Positions 18,243-27,660 of a stretch of DNA of 64,000 nucleotides are shown here, piece after piece. Position 1 is the stretch's first letter. Every line of letters starts with the position of its first letter. The stretch comes from Afipia sp. GAS231 (GTDB lineage Bacteria > Pseudomonadota > Alphaproteobacteria > Rhizobiales > Xanthobacteraceae), in contig NZ_LT629703.1 in assembly GCF_900103365.1 (NCBI RefSeq), positions 4,946,501 to 5,010,500 on the forward strand. The letters are read 5' to 3'. Under the pieces are notes generated by a model. The model was not told the origin of the DNA. It was given only the letters and a program-made list of their open reading frames with translations, and did no database searches. Both the position numbers and the translations under genes were made by a program.

Positions 18243-19322
18243 ATGAATCGTGTCGGCGAGGGAGAAGGGGGGATTGCTCAACGTTTCCAGAGCGAGATCG
18301 AGAAGGCGATCCAGCGAAACATCAAAGGCCTTGAATATTTCGCCTCTCCGGCGCCGGCTGTCGGTCTCACGCCCAAGAATGTCATTTACAAGCGCGGAAC
18401 GTTGAATCTCTATCACTACCGTCCGGTGACGAACGACGTCTATCGGGTGCCGCTCTTGCTCGTTATGGCAACCACCAACAAAGCGTACGTATTTGACCTT
18501 GCGCCGGGACAGAGTTTAATCGAGTTCCTGCTTCGGCAGGGGTACGATGTCTATGTGATCGACTGGGATCCTCCTCGGCCGGAAGAGAAGCGATTGAGGC
18601 TCGAAGACTACGTTCTGGATTTCATTCCAGACTGCATTAAGCGTGTCCAGAGCCGCTCGCAAACCGAAGACGTCACGCTGATCGGCTATTGCATGGGCGG
18701 CGTTTTGTCGGTGATCTATGCTTCCCTGCACCCCAATGGCCCCATCAAGAATCTGGCCTGCTTTACGACTCCCATCAACTGGGAGCCGATGAAACTTGTT
18801 CAAAACTGGACGGATCGCCGATATTTCGACGTCGATCGTCTGGTGGATACCCTCGGAATTATTCCATCCGACGTCGTAGCTGCCGGATTCGACATGCAGC
18901 GACCCACCCAGAAGATCGCGGGGACGCTGCGGCTGTGGGACAACATGTGGAACGATCAATTCGTCAAATCCTACCGCATGTTCGATCGATGGGGTAGCGA
19001 CACCCTTCCCCTTGCCGGCGAATACTTCAGGCAAGTGACAAAGGAACTGCTCTGGGAGAACCGGCTGGTGAAAGGCACTCTCGAGCTCCGGGGGCAACGG
19101 GTCGACCTGAGCGCGATCAAGGTCCCTCTGCTGCATGTCGTTGCAGAGCATGATCATATTGTTCCCTATGACTGTGCCAAGGAACTGATGTTCAAGGTCG
19201 GATCGGAAGACAAGGAAGAGGTTATTTTAAAGGGCGGGCACGTGAGCCTGGTCGCTGGACCGAACGCAGTCAAGAGGATGTGGCCTAAACTCGATCAATG
19301 GCTGGGAGAGCGTTCAACATGA
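18243..19322 (+). CDS. phaC: Poly(3-hydroxyalkanoate) synthase, class III-like
   Basis: A 359-residue PHA synthase. The catalytic Cys150 lies in the modified lipase box 'GYCMGG', with Asp304 in 'AEHDHIVP' and His333 in 'GGHVSLVAG'. 'VIDWDPP' and 'WDNMWNDQF' are strongly conserved in the family. The length and Cys position match class III PhaC. It polymerises 3-hydroxyacyl-CoA into storage polyester at the granule surface. It follows the PhaE-like gene and its TGA overlaps the ATG of the GNAT gene, so translation is probably coupled. Class I enzymes are about 600 residues, so this is a distinct synthase. Confidence 0.93.
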   Translation: MNRVGEGEGGIAQRFQSEIEKAIQRNIKGLEYFASPAPAVGLTPKNVIYKRGTLNLYHYRPVTNDVYRVPLLLVMATTNKAYVFDLAPGQSLIEFLLRQGYDVYVIDWDPPRPEEKRLRLEDYVLDFIPDCIKRVQSRSQTEDVTLIGYCMGGVLSVIYASLHPNGPIKNLACFTTPINWEPMKLVQNWTDRRYFDVDRLVDTLGIIPSDVVAAGFDMQRPTQKIAGTLRLWDNMWNDQFVKSYRMFDRWGSDTLPLAGEYFRQVTKELLWENRLVKGTLELRGQRVDLSAIKVPLLHVVAEHDHIVPYDCAKELMFKVGSEDKEEVILKGGHVSLVAGPNAVKRMWPKLDQWLGERST

Positions 19323-19909
19323 GCGAAGTGCAGCGAACGTATCCGCAAAATGTCGACTGCAATGGTGTCGACGTTCGATTGGACATGATGTCGGCTGGCG
19401 ACGAGCAGGACGTCCTCGCCTTCGCGCGGTCGCTGCCGGAGAAGGACCTTCTCTTCATGCGCCGGGACATCCGGCAGGCGAAGGTAGTGGCAGCCTGGTC
19501 CGAACTAATCGAGCAGGGGCGACTGGCAAGCCTGCTGGCCTGGAGCGGTGACAAGGTGGTAGGCTGCACCGCGCTTATCGTCGACCCCCTTTCGTGGTCA
19601 CCCCATGTCGGCGAGCTTCGTGTGATCGTCAGCCGTGACATGAGAGGGCTTGGGCTCGGCCGGGTAATGATCCAGGAGGGGTTCGCAATGGCTCTTTCCA
19701 AAGGGCTCGAAAAGCTCGTCGCACAGATGACCATCGATCAACAATCGGCCATTGCCGTATTTGAAGGTCTCGGGTTTCGCGGCGAGGCGCTGATGCGCAA
19801 TCACGTGAAAGATGCCGATGGCGGAAAGCACGACATCGTTCTTCTTAGTCATGACGTCGCGAGGGTTCAATCGCAAATGGAAGCGTATGGATTGACCGAC
19901 GCGTTCTAG
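19319..19909 (+). CDS. GNAT-family N-acetyltransferase
   Basis: A 196-residue acetyltransferase starting at an ATG (19319) that overlaps the phaC stop. The acetyl-CoA binding motif A is 'VSRDMRGLGLGRVMIQEG' (R-x-x-G-x-G), followed by 'AIAVFEGLGFRGEALMRNHV'. It should transfer an acetyl or acyl group from CoA to an amine. Coupling to phaC suggests a role linked to PHA or CoA metabolism, perhaps modification of a granule or pathway enzyme; the acceptor is unknown. Confidence 0.85.
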   Translation: MSEVQRTYPQNVDCNGVDVRLDMMSAGDEQDVLAFARSLPEKDLLFMRRDIRQAKVVAAWSELIEQGRLASLLAWSGDKVVGCTALIVDPLSWSPHVGELRVIVSRDMRGLGLGRVMIQEGFAMALSKGLEKLVAQMTIDQQSAIAVFEGLGFRGEALMRNHVKDADGGKHDIVLLSHDVARVQSQMEAYGLTDAF

Positions 19910-19928
19910 AAGCAACGGAGACACCCAG

Positions 19929-21575
19929 ATGCCGGATTCACTGATCGAATGGACGCCCTCGGCCTACAAGTATCCGTTGCTGATCAAGCAGTTGCTGCAC
20001 GCGCCAATGCTGCATGCTCTGGATCGGGAGATCGTCTATCGGGACGTCGGCCGATATACCTATCGCGACTTGAAGGAGCGAATCGGCCGCCTGGCAACTG
20101 CACTCGCCTTGAAAGGCGTCGTTCACGGCGACGTCGTCGGAGTGCTGGATTGGGATAGCCACCGCTACCTTGAGTGCTATTTCGCGATTCCGATGATGGG
20201 GGCGACCCTGCAGACGGTTAATGTGAGGCTTTCGCCCGAGCAGGTGCTTTTCACTCTGAACCACGCGCGGCCAAAGCTGTTGCTGGTCAATGTCGAGTTC
20301 CTGCCGCTGGTCGAACAGCTGCGCGACAAGCTCGAAACCGTCGAAGGCATTATCGTGATGACCGACGACGACGGCAGCCCGAAAATAAGCGATGGATTTG
20401 CCGGGAATTATGAAGCATTGCTCGCAGCCAGCGGAGCTAACTTCGAGTTTCCTGATTTTGACGAGAATACCCGCGCAACCATGTTCTATACGACAGGAAC
20501 GACGGGCGTTCCGAAAGGGGTCTATTTTAGCCACCGTCAGCTCGTGCTACATACCCTGATCGACTTGGTTGGCTTCGGGTCCCCGGCAGTGCAGGGACGA
20601 TTTCACCGCGAAGACGTCTATATGCCAATCACGCCAATGTTCCACGTCCATGGCTGGGGACTGCCCTATGCGGCGACGGCCGCCGGTGTGAAGCAGGTTT
20701 ATCCCGGCCGGTATCAGCCCGAACTTCTCCTGAACCTGATCAAGACCGAGGGCGTCACTTTCAGCCATTGTGTGCCGACGATCCTGCAAATGCTGTTGTC
20801 CGCACCCAATAGCGGGGACGTCGATCTTTCCAAACTGAAAATGGTGATCGGCGGTGCAGCACTCTCAAAGGCGCTGGCCAAGGCTGCGATGCAGCGCGGT
20901 ATCGATATTTTTGCCGGTTACGGCATGTCGGAATCCGGTCCCATCCTGACGATAGCGCAGCTAAGGGAGCATGAGCTGACCGGAAACCTCGACGAAGAGG
21001 TCGAGCTTCGCACCAAAACCGGGACGCCGGTGCCGTTAGTCGACTTCCGCATCGTCGATGGCCACATGAAAGATGTCGCTCACGACGGGCGAACCGCAGG
21101 AGAAATCGTCGTCCGCGCACCGTGGCTCACGATGGGATATCTTAATAACCCTTCTTCTTCGGAAAAGCTCTGGGAAGGCGGTTATCTGCATACCGGCGAC
21201 ATCGGCACCATGACCGCGAACGGCGTCGTCCAGATCACCGACCGCATCAAAGATGTGATCAAGACGGGGGGGGAGTGGATCTCGTCGATAGAGCTCGAGG
21301 ACATCCTGCTCCAGATGCCAGGCTTGAGCGAGGCGGCGATCATCGGCATTGCGGATGCAAAATGGGGCGAGCGACCGCTCGCCATCCTGGTCGCACGGCA
21401 AGCCGGCAGTGTCGACAATGCAACCGTGCAAAAGCACGTCAAAGCGTATGCCGATAAAGGTGTCATTTCGCGCTTTGCCATTCCAGACAAGATCATGTTT
21501 GTCGACGCGCTCGACAAGACAAGCGTCGGCAAGATCGACAAGAAGGTGCTGCGCGCCAAATACGGCGACGGCTGA
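19929..21575 (+). CDS. AMP-forming fatty-acyl-CoA synthetase
   Basis: A 548-residue ANL-superfamily ligase. The P-loop is 'YTTGTTGVPKGV' near residue 185, 'YGMSESGP' the adenine-binding A5 motif, 'LHTGDIG' and 'ITDRIKDVIKTGGEWIS' the A7-A8 hinge region, and 'KTSVGKIDKKVLR' holds the catalytic Lys. It activates a carboxylic acid to its acyl-CoA with release of AMP and PPi. It resembles medium/long-chain acyl-CoA synthetases. It lies 19 bases after the GNAT gene, and the products of this enzyme could feed both the 3-hydroxyacyl-CoA dehydrogenase and PhaC. Confidence 0.92.
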   Translation: MPDSLIEWTPSAYKYPLLIKQLLHAPMLHALDREIVYRDVGRYTYRDLKERIGRLATALALKGVVHGDVVGVLDWDSHRYLECYFAIPMMGATLQTVNVRLSPEQVLFTLNHARPKLLLVNVEFLPLVEQLRDKLETVEGIIVMTDDDGSPKISDGFAGNYEALLAASGANFEFPDFDENTRATMFYTTGTTGVPKGVYFSHRQLVLHTLIDLVGFGSPAVQGRFHREDVYMPITPMFHVHGWGLPYAATAAGVKQVYPGRYQPELLLNLIKTEGVTFSHCVPTILQMLLSAPNSGDVDLSKLKMVIGGAALSKALAKAAMQRGIDIFAGYGMSESGPILTIAQLREHELTGNLDEEVELRTKTGTPVPLVDFRIVDGHMKDVAHDGRTAGEIVVRAPWLTMGYLNNPSSSEKLWEGGYLHTGDIGTMTANGVVQITDRIKDVIKTGGEWISSIELEDILLQMPGLSEAAIIGIADAKWGERPLAILVARQAGSVDNATVQKHVKAYADKGVISRFAIPDKIMFVDALDKTSVGKIDKKVLRAKYGDG

Positions 21576-21623
21576 GAGTTCAAGAAATGGACATCTGTTT
21601 GAGCTATTGCTCGATTAATAAAA

Positions 21624-21657
21624 CGTGACCCTGGCTATAACTGAGGCCGGGATCACG
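21624..21657 (+). repeat. Imperfect hairpin before the phasin gene
   Basis: CGTGACCCTGGC (21624-21635) pairs with GCCGGGATCACG (21646-21657) with one mismatch and one wobble around a 10-base loop. It has no T run on the plus strand. It may be a weak terminator after the ligase gene, or a stabilising stem at the 5' end of the phasin message. Confidence 0.35.
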
Positions 21658-21710
21658 ACAGGATGCAAAGACGCGGCACGCAGAAAACAATCTGGAACCG
21701 GGAGAGTAAA

Positions 21711-22133
21711 ATGGCCGACAAGACCGTCATGGATATGTTCGCCGACATGGCCAAGCAGATTAATTTGCCGAAGATCGATTATGACGCGTTTCTCGACATC
21801 CATCGCAAGAACATTGAGGCACTGCAAAAATCTGCTTCAACCCTGTCTGACGGCGGGCGTGCCGTCTTCGCAAAGCAGCAGGAGATCCTGACGGAGGTGG
21901 CGCGGGAGGCACGGCAACAGATCGCTGACTTCAAGCCGGTCGGTTCACCCACAGAAGTCGCAGCCAAGCAGGCGGAGTTGGTGCGACGCGTTTTTGAGGC
22001 GACGGTCAGGAATACCAAGGATGTCGCCGAACTGGTCCGGACGTCAGGCAGCGAAGCGCCGAAGATTATTCTTGAGCGCATGCGTGAGAGCGTTGCCGAG
22101 GCGCGGGCGGCCGTGGAGTCAGGAAGAGCCTGA
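21711..22133 (+). CDS. Phasin family protein
   Basis: A 140-residue helical, heptad-rich protein starting at ATG 21711 after a GGGAGAG site. 'DYDAFLDIHRKNIEALQKSA' is the typical phasin N-terminal helix, followed by 'VAREARQQIADF' and a long amphipathic helix to the end. Phasins coat PHA granules and limit their size. Its place in the phaC cluster supports this. The frame is open upstream from 21663 but that leader is not phasin-like. Confidence 0.88.
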   Translation: MADKTVMDMFADMAKQINLPKIDYDAFLDIHRKNIEALQKSASTLSDGGRAVFAKQQEILTEVAREARQQIADFKPVGSPTEVAAKQAELVRRVFEATVRNTKDVAELVRTSGSEAPKIILERMRESVAEARAAVESGRA

Positions 22134-22355
22134 ACCGTGGTTGCCCGCCGTTGGAAGGGGACACGAAGAGTCTGCTGCAATGCGGAAGGACCGTGACTCG
22201 GAAGGAGCCTCTGAAGCGAAGTACGTGATTTTCGCGAGCCGGCTTGCGGAGACGAGCCCAAAGGTCCGTACTGCAAGTCGTCGAGCCCCTGACCATGTTG
22301 CCAGGGCCGTCGCCATGAAACGTTCAAACGCCTTAACCTGAGGGTGCGCACCAAG

Positions 22356-23120
22356 ATGAAAAAAGAGGACGTGCTCAAGCAGTACACGACGCCGACGGGA
22401 GCTCCGGCTTTTGTTCCAGGCCCGCATCGCTTCACATCGCGCGAGTATCTAAACATCACCTACCGGACGGACCGGGAGGCTCTCCTCAAGCAGGTTCCCG
22501 AACCCCTGGAAGTCGACGAGCCGCTGGTGCGCTTCGAAGTGATGAACATGCCCGACACCACCGGCTATGGCTCATATGTCGAATGTGGGCAGGCGGCGGT
22601 CGTGCGGCACAAGGACGAAGTCGGCGAATACATCATCGGGATGTATCTCGACAACCTGCCGGCAATTGCCGCTGGCCGCGAACTCAGTGCTTTCCCGAAG
22701 AAGCTCGGTTCGGCGAAGCTGTTCGTCGATTCCGATACGCTGGTTGGAACGCTGGATTACGGCACGCTCAGCGTCGCCCGTGCGACGATGGGCTACAAGC
22801 ACAAGCCGATGGATCTGGAGAAGGCGCGGCAGGAAATCTGCGTCCCCACCTTCATGCTGAAAATTCTTCCGAGCTATACGAAACGCCCGCGCATTTGCGA
22901 ACTGGTTCGCACCGAGATCACCAACATCTCCGTGAAGGGCGCGTGGCGCGGACCGGCCCGGCTGCAACTGTTCGAGCACGTGCTGGCGCCGCTTGCGGAT
23001 CTTCCCGTCCGCGAGATCATTTCGGCCACGCATATCCTGACCGATCTCACGCTTTCGCCGGCCGTTGTCATCTACGACTATCTCACCGACAGCGCGCCTT
23101 CGGCCGGTCCAGGGGAATAG
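22356..23120 (+). CDS. Acetoacetate decarboxylase family protein
   Basis: A 254-residue protein. With the ATG at 22356 as residue 1, Glu76 ('SYVECGQ') and the adjacent Lys115-Lys116 ('SAFPKKLGS') fall at the same numbers as the catalytic Glu76, Lys115 and Lys116 of Clostridium acetobutylicum acetoacetate decarboxylase, which supports both start and function. The Lys forms a Schiff base with a beta-keto acid, giving CO2 and a ketone. In this cluster it may drain acetoacetate released from acyl-CoA turnover. Some homologues act on other keto acids. Confidence 0.9.
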   Translation: MKKEDVLKQYTTPTGAPAFVPGPHRFTSREYLNITYRTDREALLKQVPEPLEVDEPLVRFEVMNMPDTTGYGSYVECGQAAVVRHKDEVGEYIIGMYLDNLPAIAAGRELSAFPKKLGSAKLFVDSDTLVGTLDYGTLSVARATMGYKHKPMDLEKARQEICVPTFMLKILPSYTKRPRICELVRTEITNISVKGAWRGPARLQLFEHVLAPLADLPVREIISATHILTDLTLSPAVVIYDYLTDSAPSAGPGE

Positions 23121-23129
23121 GCTGATATC

Positions 23130-24092
23130 ATGGCCACAGCTCAACAGGATATTCTGAACCGATATTCGAAGGTTACGGTGATCGGCGCCGGCGTCATTGG
23201 CGCGTCGTGGACGGCGCTGTTTCTGGCGCACGGTCTGGCGGTGGTTGTCAACGATCCGCGCCCGGATGTCGAAACCATCGTCCGCGATTATATCCGCAAC
23301 AATCTGTCGACGCTTGGGGAGCTAGGGCTGCCGACCGATAACCTGGAAAAGCGGCTGAGCTTCGAGGCCGATCTCGAACGCTCGGTGACAGGCGCCGATC
23401 TGGTTCAGGAAAACGGACCGGAGCGGATCGAGTTCAAACAGGACTTATGGGCGCGCATCGGCAAGGTCGTTGGAGAGCACGCGCTGATGCTTTCGTCGAG
23501 CTCCGCCAAGACTGCGACGGAGCAGGCGTTGAAGATGTCCCGGCCCGAGCGGCTGCTGGTGGGGCATCCCTTCAACCCGCCCCATTTGATACCATTGGTC
23601 GAAGTCGTGCCCGGCGAGAAGACGAGCCCGGAGGCGGTGGATGACGCGGTCGCGTTCTACGCCGCACTCGGCAAGGTGCCGCGCGTCGTGCGCAAGGAAA
23701 TGCCCGGCTTCGTTGCCAACCGCCTGCAACGGGCGATTTTCCGGGAATGCTGCTACCTCGTTATCCAGGGCGTCGTCAAAGTCGATGAACTCGACGACAT
23801 CGTGACCAGTTCGATCGGCCTGCGCTGGGCGGCGGACGGCCCGTTCCGCTCGTTCCATCTCGGTGGCGGCGCGGGTGGGTTCAAATCGTTCTTCAAGCAG
23901 TTCGGTCCGGGTCTCAACGAGGCCTGGAAGAACATGGCGGCTGTCGATCTGGACGAGGCGGCGCAGGACAAGATCATCGCGCAGGCCGAGGCATCCTTTG
24001 CCGCGCAACCTCCCGAGCAGCTCGAGAGTGAACGCGACGCCAAGCAACTGGCGATCATCCGCGCGCTTAGGGACGTGCAGGCGGGCAAATAA
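23130..24092 (+). CDS. 3-hydroxyacyl-CoA dehydrogenase NAD-binding family protein
   Basis: A 320-residue dehydrogenase. 'VTVIGAGVIGASWTALFL' is the NAD-binding Rossmann motif; 'LSSSSAKTATEQA' and 'GHPFNPPHLIPLVEVV' are the HAD/L-carnitine dehydrogenase family motifs carrying the catalytic Ser and His, and 'EMPGFVANRLQRAIFRE' starts the C-domain. It oxidises a 3-hydroxyacyl substrate to a 3-keto product with NAD+. It begins 9 bases after the acetoacetate decarboxylase gene, so the keto product may be the decarboxylase substrate. L-carnitine dehydrogenase is a close alternative. Confidence 0.88.
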   Translation: MATAQQDILNRYSKVTVIGAGVIGASWTALFLAHGLAVVVNDPRPDVETIVRDYIRNNLSTLGELGLPTDNLEKRLSFEADLERSVTGADLVQENGPERIEFKQDLWARIGKVVGEHALMLSSSSAKTATEQALKMSRPERLLVGHPFNPPHLIPLVEVVPGEKTSPEAVDDAVAFYAALGKVPRVVRKEMPGFVANRLQRAIFRECCYLVIQGVVKVDELDDIVTSSIGLRWAADGPFRSFHLGGGAGGFKSFFKQFGPGLNEAWKNMAAVDLDEAAQDKIIAQAEASFAAQPPEQLESERDAKQLAIIRALRDVQAGK

Positions 24093-24152
24093 CGCAGGCT
24101 GCAATCGCGTCGTCCAGGCCGGCGCCGGAGCACGACCAACGGGAGGAACGAG

Positions 24153-25355
24153 ATGGGACTTTTGTTCGAGGGTTTGAAGGTGATCGATTGCGGCAGCTTC
24201 ATCGCAGCGCCGGCAGCGGCCACGATTCTGTCCGACTTCGGCGCCGATGTTGTCAAGATCGAGCCGCCGGGGGCAGGGGATCCTTACCGGCATCTCACCA
24301 AGCTTCCCGGCCATCCGAAGAGCGACCAGAACTATGCGTGGATGCTCGGTTCGCGCAACAAGCGCAGCCTCGCGGTCGATATGGGGAAGCCCGAAGGCAG
24401 GGCCGCGGTCCAGCGTCTCGCCTCGCAAGCCGATGTGTTCATCACCAACTATCCCGCCGCGGTCCGCAAGAAGCTTGGCATCGGCTATGAAGCGCTGGCG
24501 GCGCTGAACGACCGGCTGATCTACGCGTCGTTCTCCGGCTATGGTGAGAACGGCGCCGAGGCGACCAAGCCGGGCTTCGATGTCACGGCATGGTGGGCGC
24601 GGTCGGGTTTGATGGACACCGTTCGCGCGTCGTCGGAAGCGGTGCCGGTGCGGCCCGCGAACGGCATGGGCGATCACTCTGCCGGCTTCACGCTCTATTC
24701 GGGCATCGTGATGGCGCTTTATCAGCGCCAGAATACGGGGAAAGGCACCGAGGTCTCGTCGTCGCTGGTGGCGAACGGGCTCTGGGCCAACGGCTACAAC
24801 GCGCAGGCGGCCTTGTGCGGCGCGACCTTCACGGACCGTCCGGCGCGCGAAGTCGCATTCAATGCGCTGACCAATTACTACAAGTGCCGTGACGGTCGCT
24901 GGCTGATCCTGACCATTCTCAATGAAGAAAAGCAGTGGCCGGAATTCATGAAATGCCTGGATCGCGGGGATCTGACCGAGGACCCGCGCTTCGCCAAGAA
25001 GGCGGACCGATTGACGCGATCTCACGAATTGATCGCCTTGCTCGACAAGGAATTCGCGAAATTCGATCGCCCGGAATTGCGAAAGCGCCTGACGGAAAGA
25101 GGGATCGTGTTCGACGTCGTGGCCACGCCGGAGGATATTCCGTCGGACCAGCAGCTCCTCGACAACGACATTCTTATACCCTTCGTCGACAGCGAAACCA
25201 GGACGATCAATAGCCCTATTGCCCTGCGTGGCGTGGACAAGGCGCAACCAAGGATGCCGCCTTCGGTAGGCCAGCACAGCGACGAGGTGCTGAAGGAGGC
25301 TGGATACGACGCGGCGGCGATCGCCCAGATGCGGGCTGCCGGTGCCATCGGCTGA
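24153..25355 (+). CDS. CaiB/BaiF family (class III) CoA transferase
   Basis: A 400-residue class III CoA transferase. It opens with the family pattern 'LKVIDCGSFIAAPAAATILS' and 'GADVVKIEPPGAGDPYR', has 'NKRSLAVDM' and the catalytic Asp174 in 'NGMGDHSAGF', matching the GD-x-x-x-G site of formyl-CoA transferase. It moves CoA between carboxylic acids without ATP. It sits between the hydroxyacyl-CoA dehydrogenase and an SDR gene on one strand. Acceptor and donor are not predictable. Confidence 0.92.
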   Translation: MGLLFEGLKVIDCGSFIAAPAAATILSDFGADVVKIEPPGAGDPYRHLTKLPGHPKSDQNYAWMLGSRNKRSLAVDMGKPEGRAAVQRLASQADVFITNYPAAVRKKLGIGYEALAALNDRLIYASFSGYGENGAEATKPGFDVTAWWARSGLMDTVRASSEAVPVRPANGMGDHSAGFTLYSGIVMALYQRQNTGKGTEVSSSLVANGLWANGYNAQAALCGATFTDRPAREVAFNALTNYYKCRDGRWLILTILNEEKQWPEFMKCLDRGDLTEDPRFAKKADRLTRSHELIALLDKEFAKFDRPELRKRLTERGIVFDVVATPEDIPSDQQLLDNDILIPFVDSETRTINSPIALRGVDKAQPRMPPSVGQHSDEVLKEAGYDAAAIAQMRAAGAIG

Positions 25356-25399
25356 GCAACGACCATCCAGAACCATTTTTGTTTCATCAGGAGCGACGC

Positions 25400-26176
25400 A
25401 TGAAAATCGAAGAGCTGTTCTCGGTCCGGGGGAAGGTGGCCCTGGTCACCGGCGGGAGTCGCGGTCTCGGCGAAATGATCGCCCGCGCCTACGTCGAAAA
25501 CGGCGCCAAGGTCTATATCACCGCCCGGCGCGCCGAGGCCTGCGAGGCGCTTGCAAAGGAGCTGTCGCAGTTCGGCGAATGCATTGCGATCCCGGCGGAT
25601 CTGTCACGGATGGAAGAGATTGCTCGGCTGGCCGGCGAGCTGCACAAGCGGGAGAAGAAGCTCGATATTCTCGTTAACAATGCCGGCGCAAGCTGGGGCG
25701 CGACCTTCGCCGAGTTCCCCGAGAATGGTTGGGACAAGGTGATGGATCTCAACGTGAAGTCGGTATTCTTCCTGACCCAGAGTCTGCTCGACCTGCTGGA
25801 AGCGGCAGGATCGGCGAATTCCTACTCGCGGGTGATCAACATCGGTTCGATCGAGGGCATCCGGACGTCGCATCTCGAAGCCTACTCATATGCGGCGTCG
25901 AAAGCAGGCGTGAACCACCTGACGCGCATCATGGCAAAGTTTCTCGCGCCAAAGCACATTGCGGTCAACGCAATTGCGCCTGGCTACTTCCCGTCGAAAA
26001 TGACCGATGCGATCGATGAGCATGGTGCCAAGGAAGTCGTCGACGATGCGCCCATGAAACGCATGGGACATGCGGACGATCTCGCGGGCATTGCGATCTA
26101 CCTCGCCTCGCGAGCCAGCGGCTTCGTCTGCGGTGCGGTCATTCCGGTCGACGGTGGTTTGGCCACGACGGCGTAA
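25400..26176 (+). CDS. SDR-family oxidoreductase
   Basis: A 258-residue SDR from ATG 25400 after an AGGAG site. 'LVTGGSRGLGEMIA' binds the cofactor, 'NNAGASWG' the NNAG motif, and 'INIGSIEGIRTS' with 'YSYAASKAGVNHL' provide Ser, Tyr and Lys. 'CGAVIPVDGG' closes the fold. It reduces or oxidises a hydroxy/keto pair; being last gene of the PHA/acyl-CoA unit, an acyl-CoA intermediate is plausible (a 3-ketoacyl reductase role would feed PhaC). It is close in sequence pattern to the SDR at 37700-38491. Confidence 0.9.
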   Translation: MKIEELFSVRGKVALVTGGSRGLGEMIARAYVENGAKVYITARRAEACEALAKELSQFGECIAIPADLSRMEEIARLAGELHKREKKLDILVNNAGASWGATFAEFPENGWDKVMDLNVKSVFFLTQSLLDLLEAAGSANSYSRVINIGSIEGIRTSHLEAYSYAASKAGVNHLTRIMAKFLAPKHIAVNAIAPGYFPSKMTDAIDEHGAKEVVDDAPMKRMGHADDLAGIAIYLASRASGFVCGAVIPVDGGLATTA

Positions 26177-26220
26177 GGCTCCTGCCGAGAGGAGCGAGTG
26201 CGGACTTCGAGAACCCCTCC

Positions 26221-26255
26221 AAAAAACGGCGCCGAATGATGCGGCGCCGTTTTTT
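26221..26255. terminator. Bidirectional intrinsic terminator
   Basis: A run of six A (26221-26226), CGGCGCCG (26227-26234), a 7-base loop, CGGCGCCG (26242-26249) and six T (26250-26255). The stem is self-complementary, so it works on both strands. It ends the forward PHA cluster and the convergent MFS gene. Confidence 0.93.
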
Positions 26256-26289
26256 GACCTTGAACCATCAGCATTGGGGGGTGTCTGCC

Positions 26290-27660
26290 TTAAGACGTCA
26301 ATCCGGTCTCGATAGCTGGTTCGTTCAGGACCTCGGTTGGGTCCGCAGCCTTTACGATTATCAGCAACAGCAAGCCGGACAGCAGGTAGGCTCCCACAAT
26401 AAGATAGGTGCTGTAGAGCGAGCTGCCCGTCGTCGCGGAAATGTAGCCCGTGAGGGAAGGTGCGACGGCCGGGCCCAGATTGCCGAGGCTGCTTATGAGC
26501 GCGATGCCGCCGGCGGCGCTCGCCTTGGACAGGTACTCGGTGATGGTGGTGAAGAACAAAGGCGTCGCCGAAATGAACCCGAGGCCGGCGAGCGTCAAGC
26601 CTATGATCGATGCCAATAAATTGCCGTTGGAAAATGTGATGGCCAACAAGCCGACTGCCGCGACGGCTACGCAGGTGGCGTAGTGCCATCGCCGCTCTCT
26701 GGTCTTGTCCGAGTGACGTCCCATCAGAATCGTGCCGATGATGCCTGCAATCTGCGGCAAGGTGGCGAGCAGTCCGACGTGCAACAGATCGGCGACGCCC
26801 CAGCTTTTGATCAGCGAGGGAATCCAGAACACCATGGTGTAGGTCGCGCCCAGCAGCAGAAAGTAGGTGAAGGCGAGGCCGTAGACTTTCGGATCTTTCA
26901 GCATCTGGAAGAACCCGGCGTGGTGAGCGGTCTCGACGTCCTTGTGATCGTGGTCGAGCTGGAAGCGCAGCGCTGTTTTTTCCTCGGTGCTCAGCCACTT
27001 GGCGTCTTCAGGTTTGTCCTGAAGATAGAAGTAAGCGACGAGACCGAGGATTGACGCTGGCACGCCTTGGGAAATGAAGAGCCACTGCCAGCCGTGCCAA
27101 CCCTCGATGTCGTTGAAATATTTCATCGTTGCGCCGGAAAGCGGGCCGGCAATCACGGACGCGATGGCCGTTGCGGTCATGAACATCGCGATGATCTGGC
27201 CGCGCCGCGCTGAGGGGTACCAGTATGTCAGATAGAGTATGATGCCCGGAAAGAAGCCCGCTTCGAGCACGCCAAGCAGGAACCGTGCGATATAGAATTG
27301 CACCGGCGTCTGCACGAATGCCATTGCACAAGCGACAATGCCCCAGGTGAACATGATGCGTAGCAGGGTCTTGCGAACCCCGATGCGCTCGAGCAGCAGG
27401 TTGCTGGGTACTTCGAACAGGAAGTAGCCGACGAAGAATATGCCCGCGCCGAAGCCGTAAGTCGCATCGCTGAAAGTCAGCGTCTGCTTCATTTGAAGCT
27501 GGGCATATCCGATATTGATGCGATCCAGGAACGCGATCATGTAACAAAGAATCAGGAAGGGTAGAATCCGCCAGCCTATCTTGGAGAACAGCCTTGTGAC
27601 GGCAATTGGCTCCTTGTCAGCAGAAGGAACCGTACGGACGCCGGTTGCGTGCATAGCCAT
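26290..27660 (-). CDS. MFS transporter, anion:cation symporter (ACS) family
   Basis: A 456-residue permease with 12 predicted helices. 'YMIAFLDRINIGYAQLQM' in helix 1 and 'LFEVPSNLLLERIGVRK' in the loop 2-3 area are hallmarks of the ACS family (phthalate, glucarate, tartrate permeases). 'RFLLGVLEAGFFPGIILYLTYWYP' is also typical. It imports an organic anion with H+. It faces the PHA cluster tail-to-tail and shares its terminator. The upstream region 27661-28600 carries no gene, so it appears to be transcribed alone. Confidence 0.9.
   Translation of the reverse strand: MAMHATGVRTVPSADKEPIAVTRLFSKIGWRILPFLILCYMIAFLDRINIGYAQLQMKQTLTFSDATYGFGAGIFFVGYFLFEVPSNLLLERIGVRKTLLRIMFTWGIVACAMAFVQTPVQFYIARFLLGVLEAGFFPGIILYLTYWYPSARRGQIIAMFMTATAIASVIAGPLSGATMKYFNDIEGWHGWQWLFISQGVPASILGLVAYFYLQDKPEDAKWLSTEEKTALRFQLDHDHKDVETAHHAGFFQMLKDPKVYGLAFTYFLLLGATYTMVFWIPSLIKSWGVADLLHVGLLATLPQIAGIIGTILMGRHSDKTRERRWHYATCVAVAAVGLLAITFSNGNLLASIIGLTLAGLGFISATPLFFTTITEYLSKASAAGGIALISSLGNLGPAVAPSLTGYISATTGSSLYSTYLIVGAYLLSGLLLLIIVKAADPTEVLNEPAIETGLTS

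Noticed and set aside
23445..25376. 643-codon minus-strand frame
   Set aside because: It is antisense to the hydroxyacyl-CoA dehydrogenase and CoA transferase genes, is rich in Arg/His and shows no domain. It results from high-GC codon bias.
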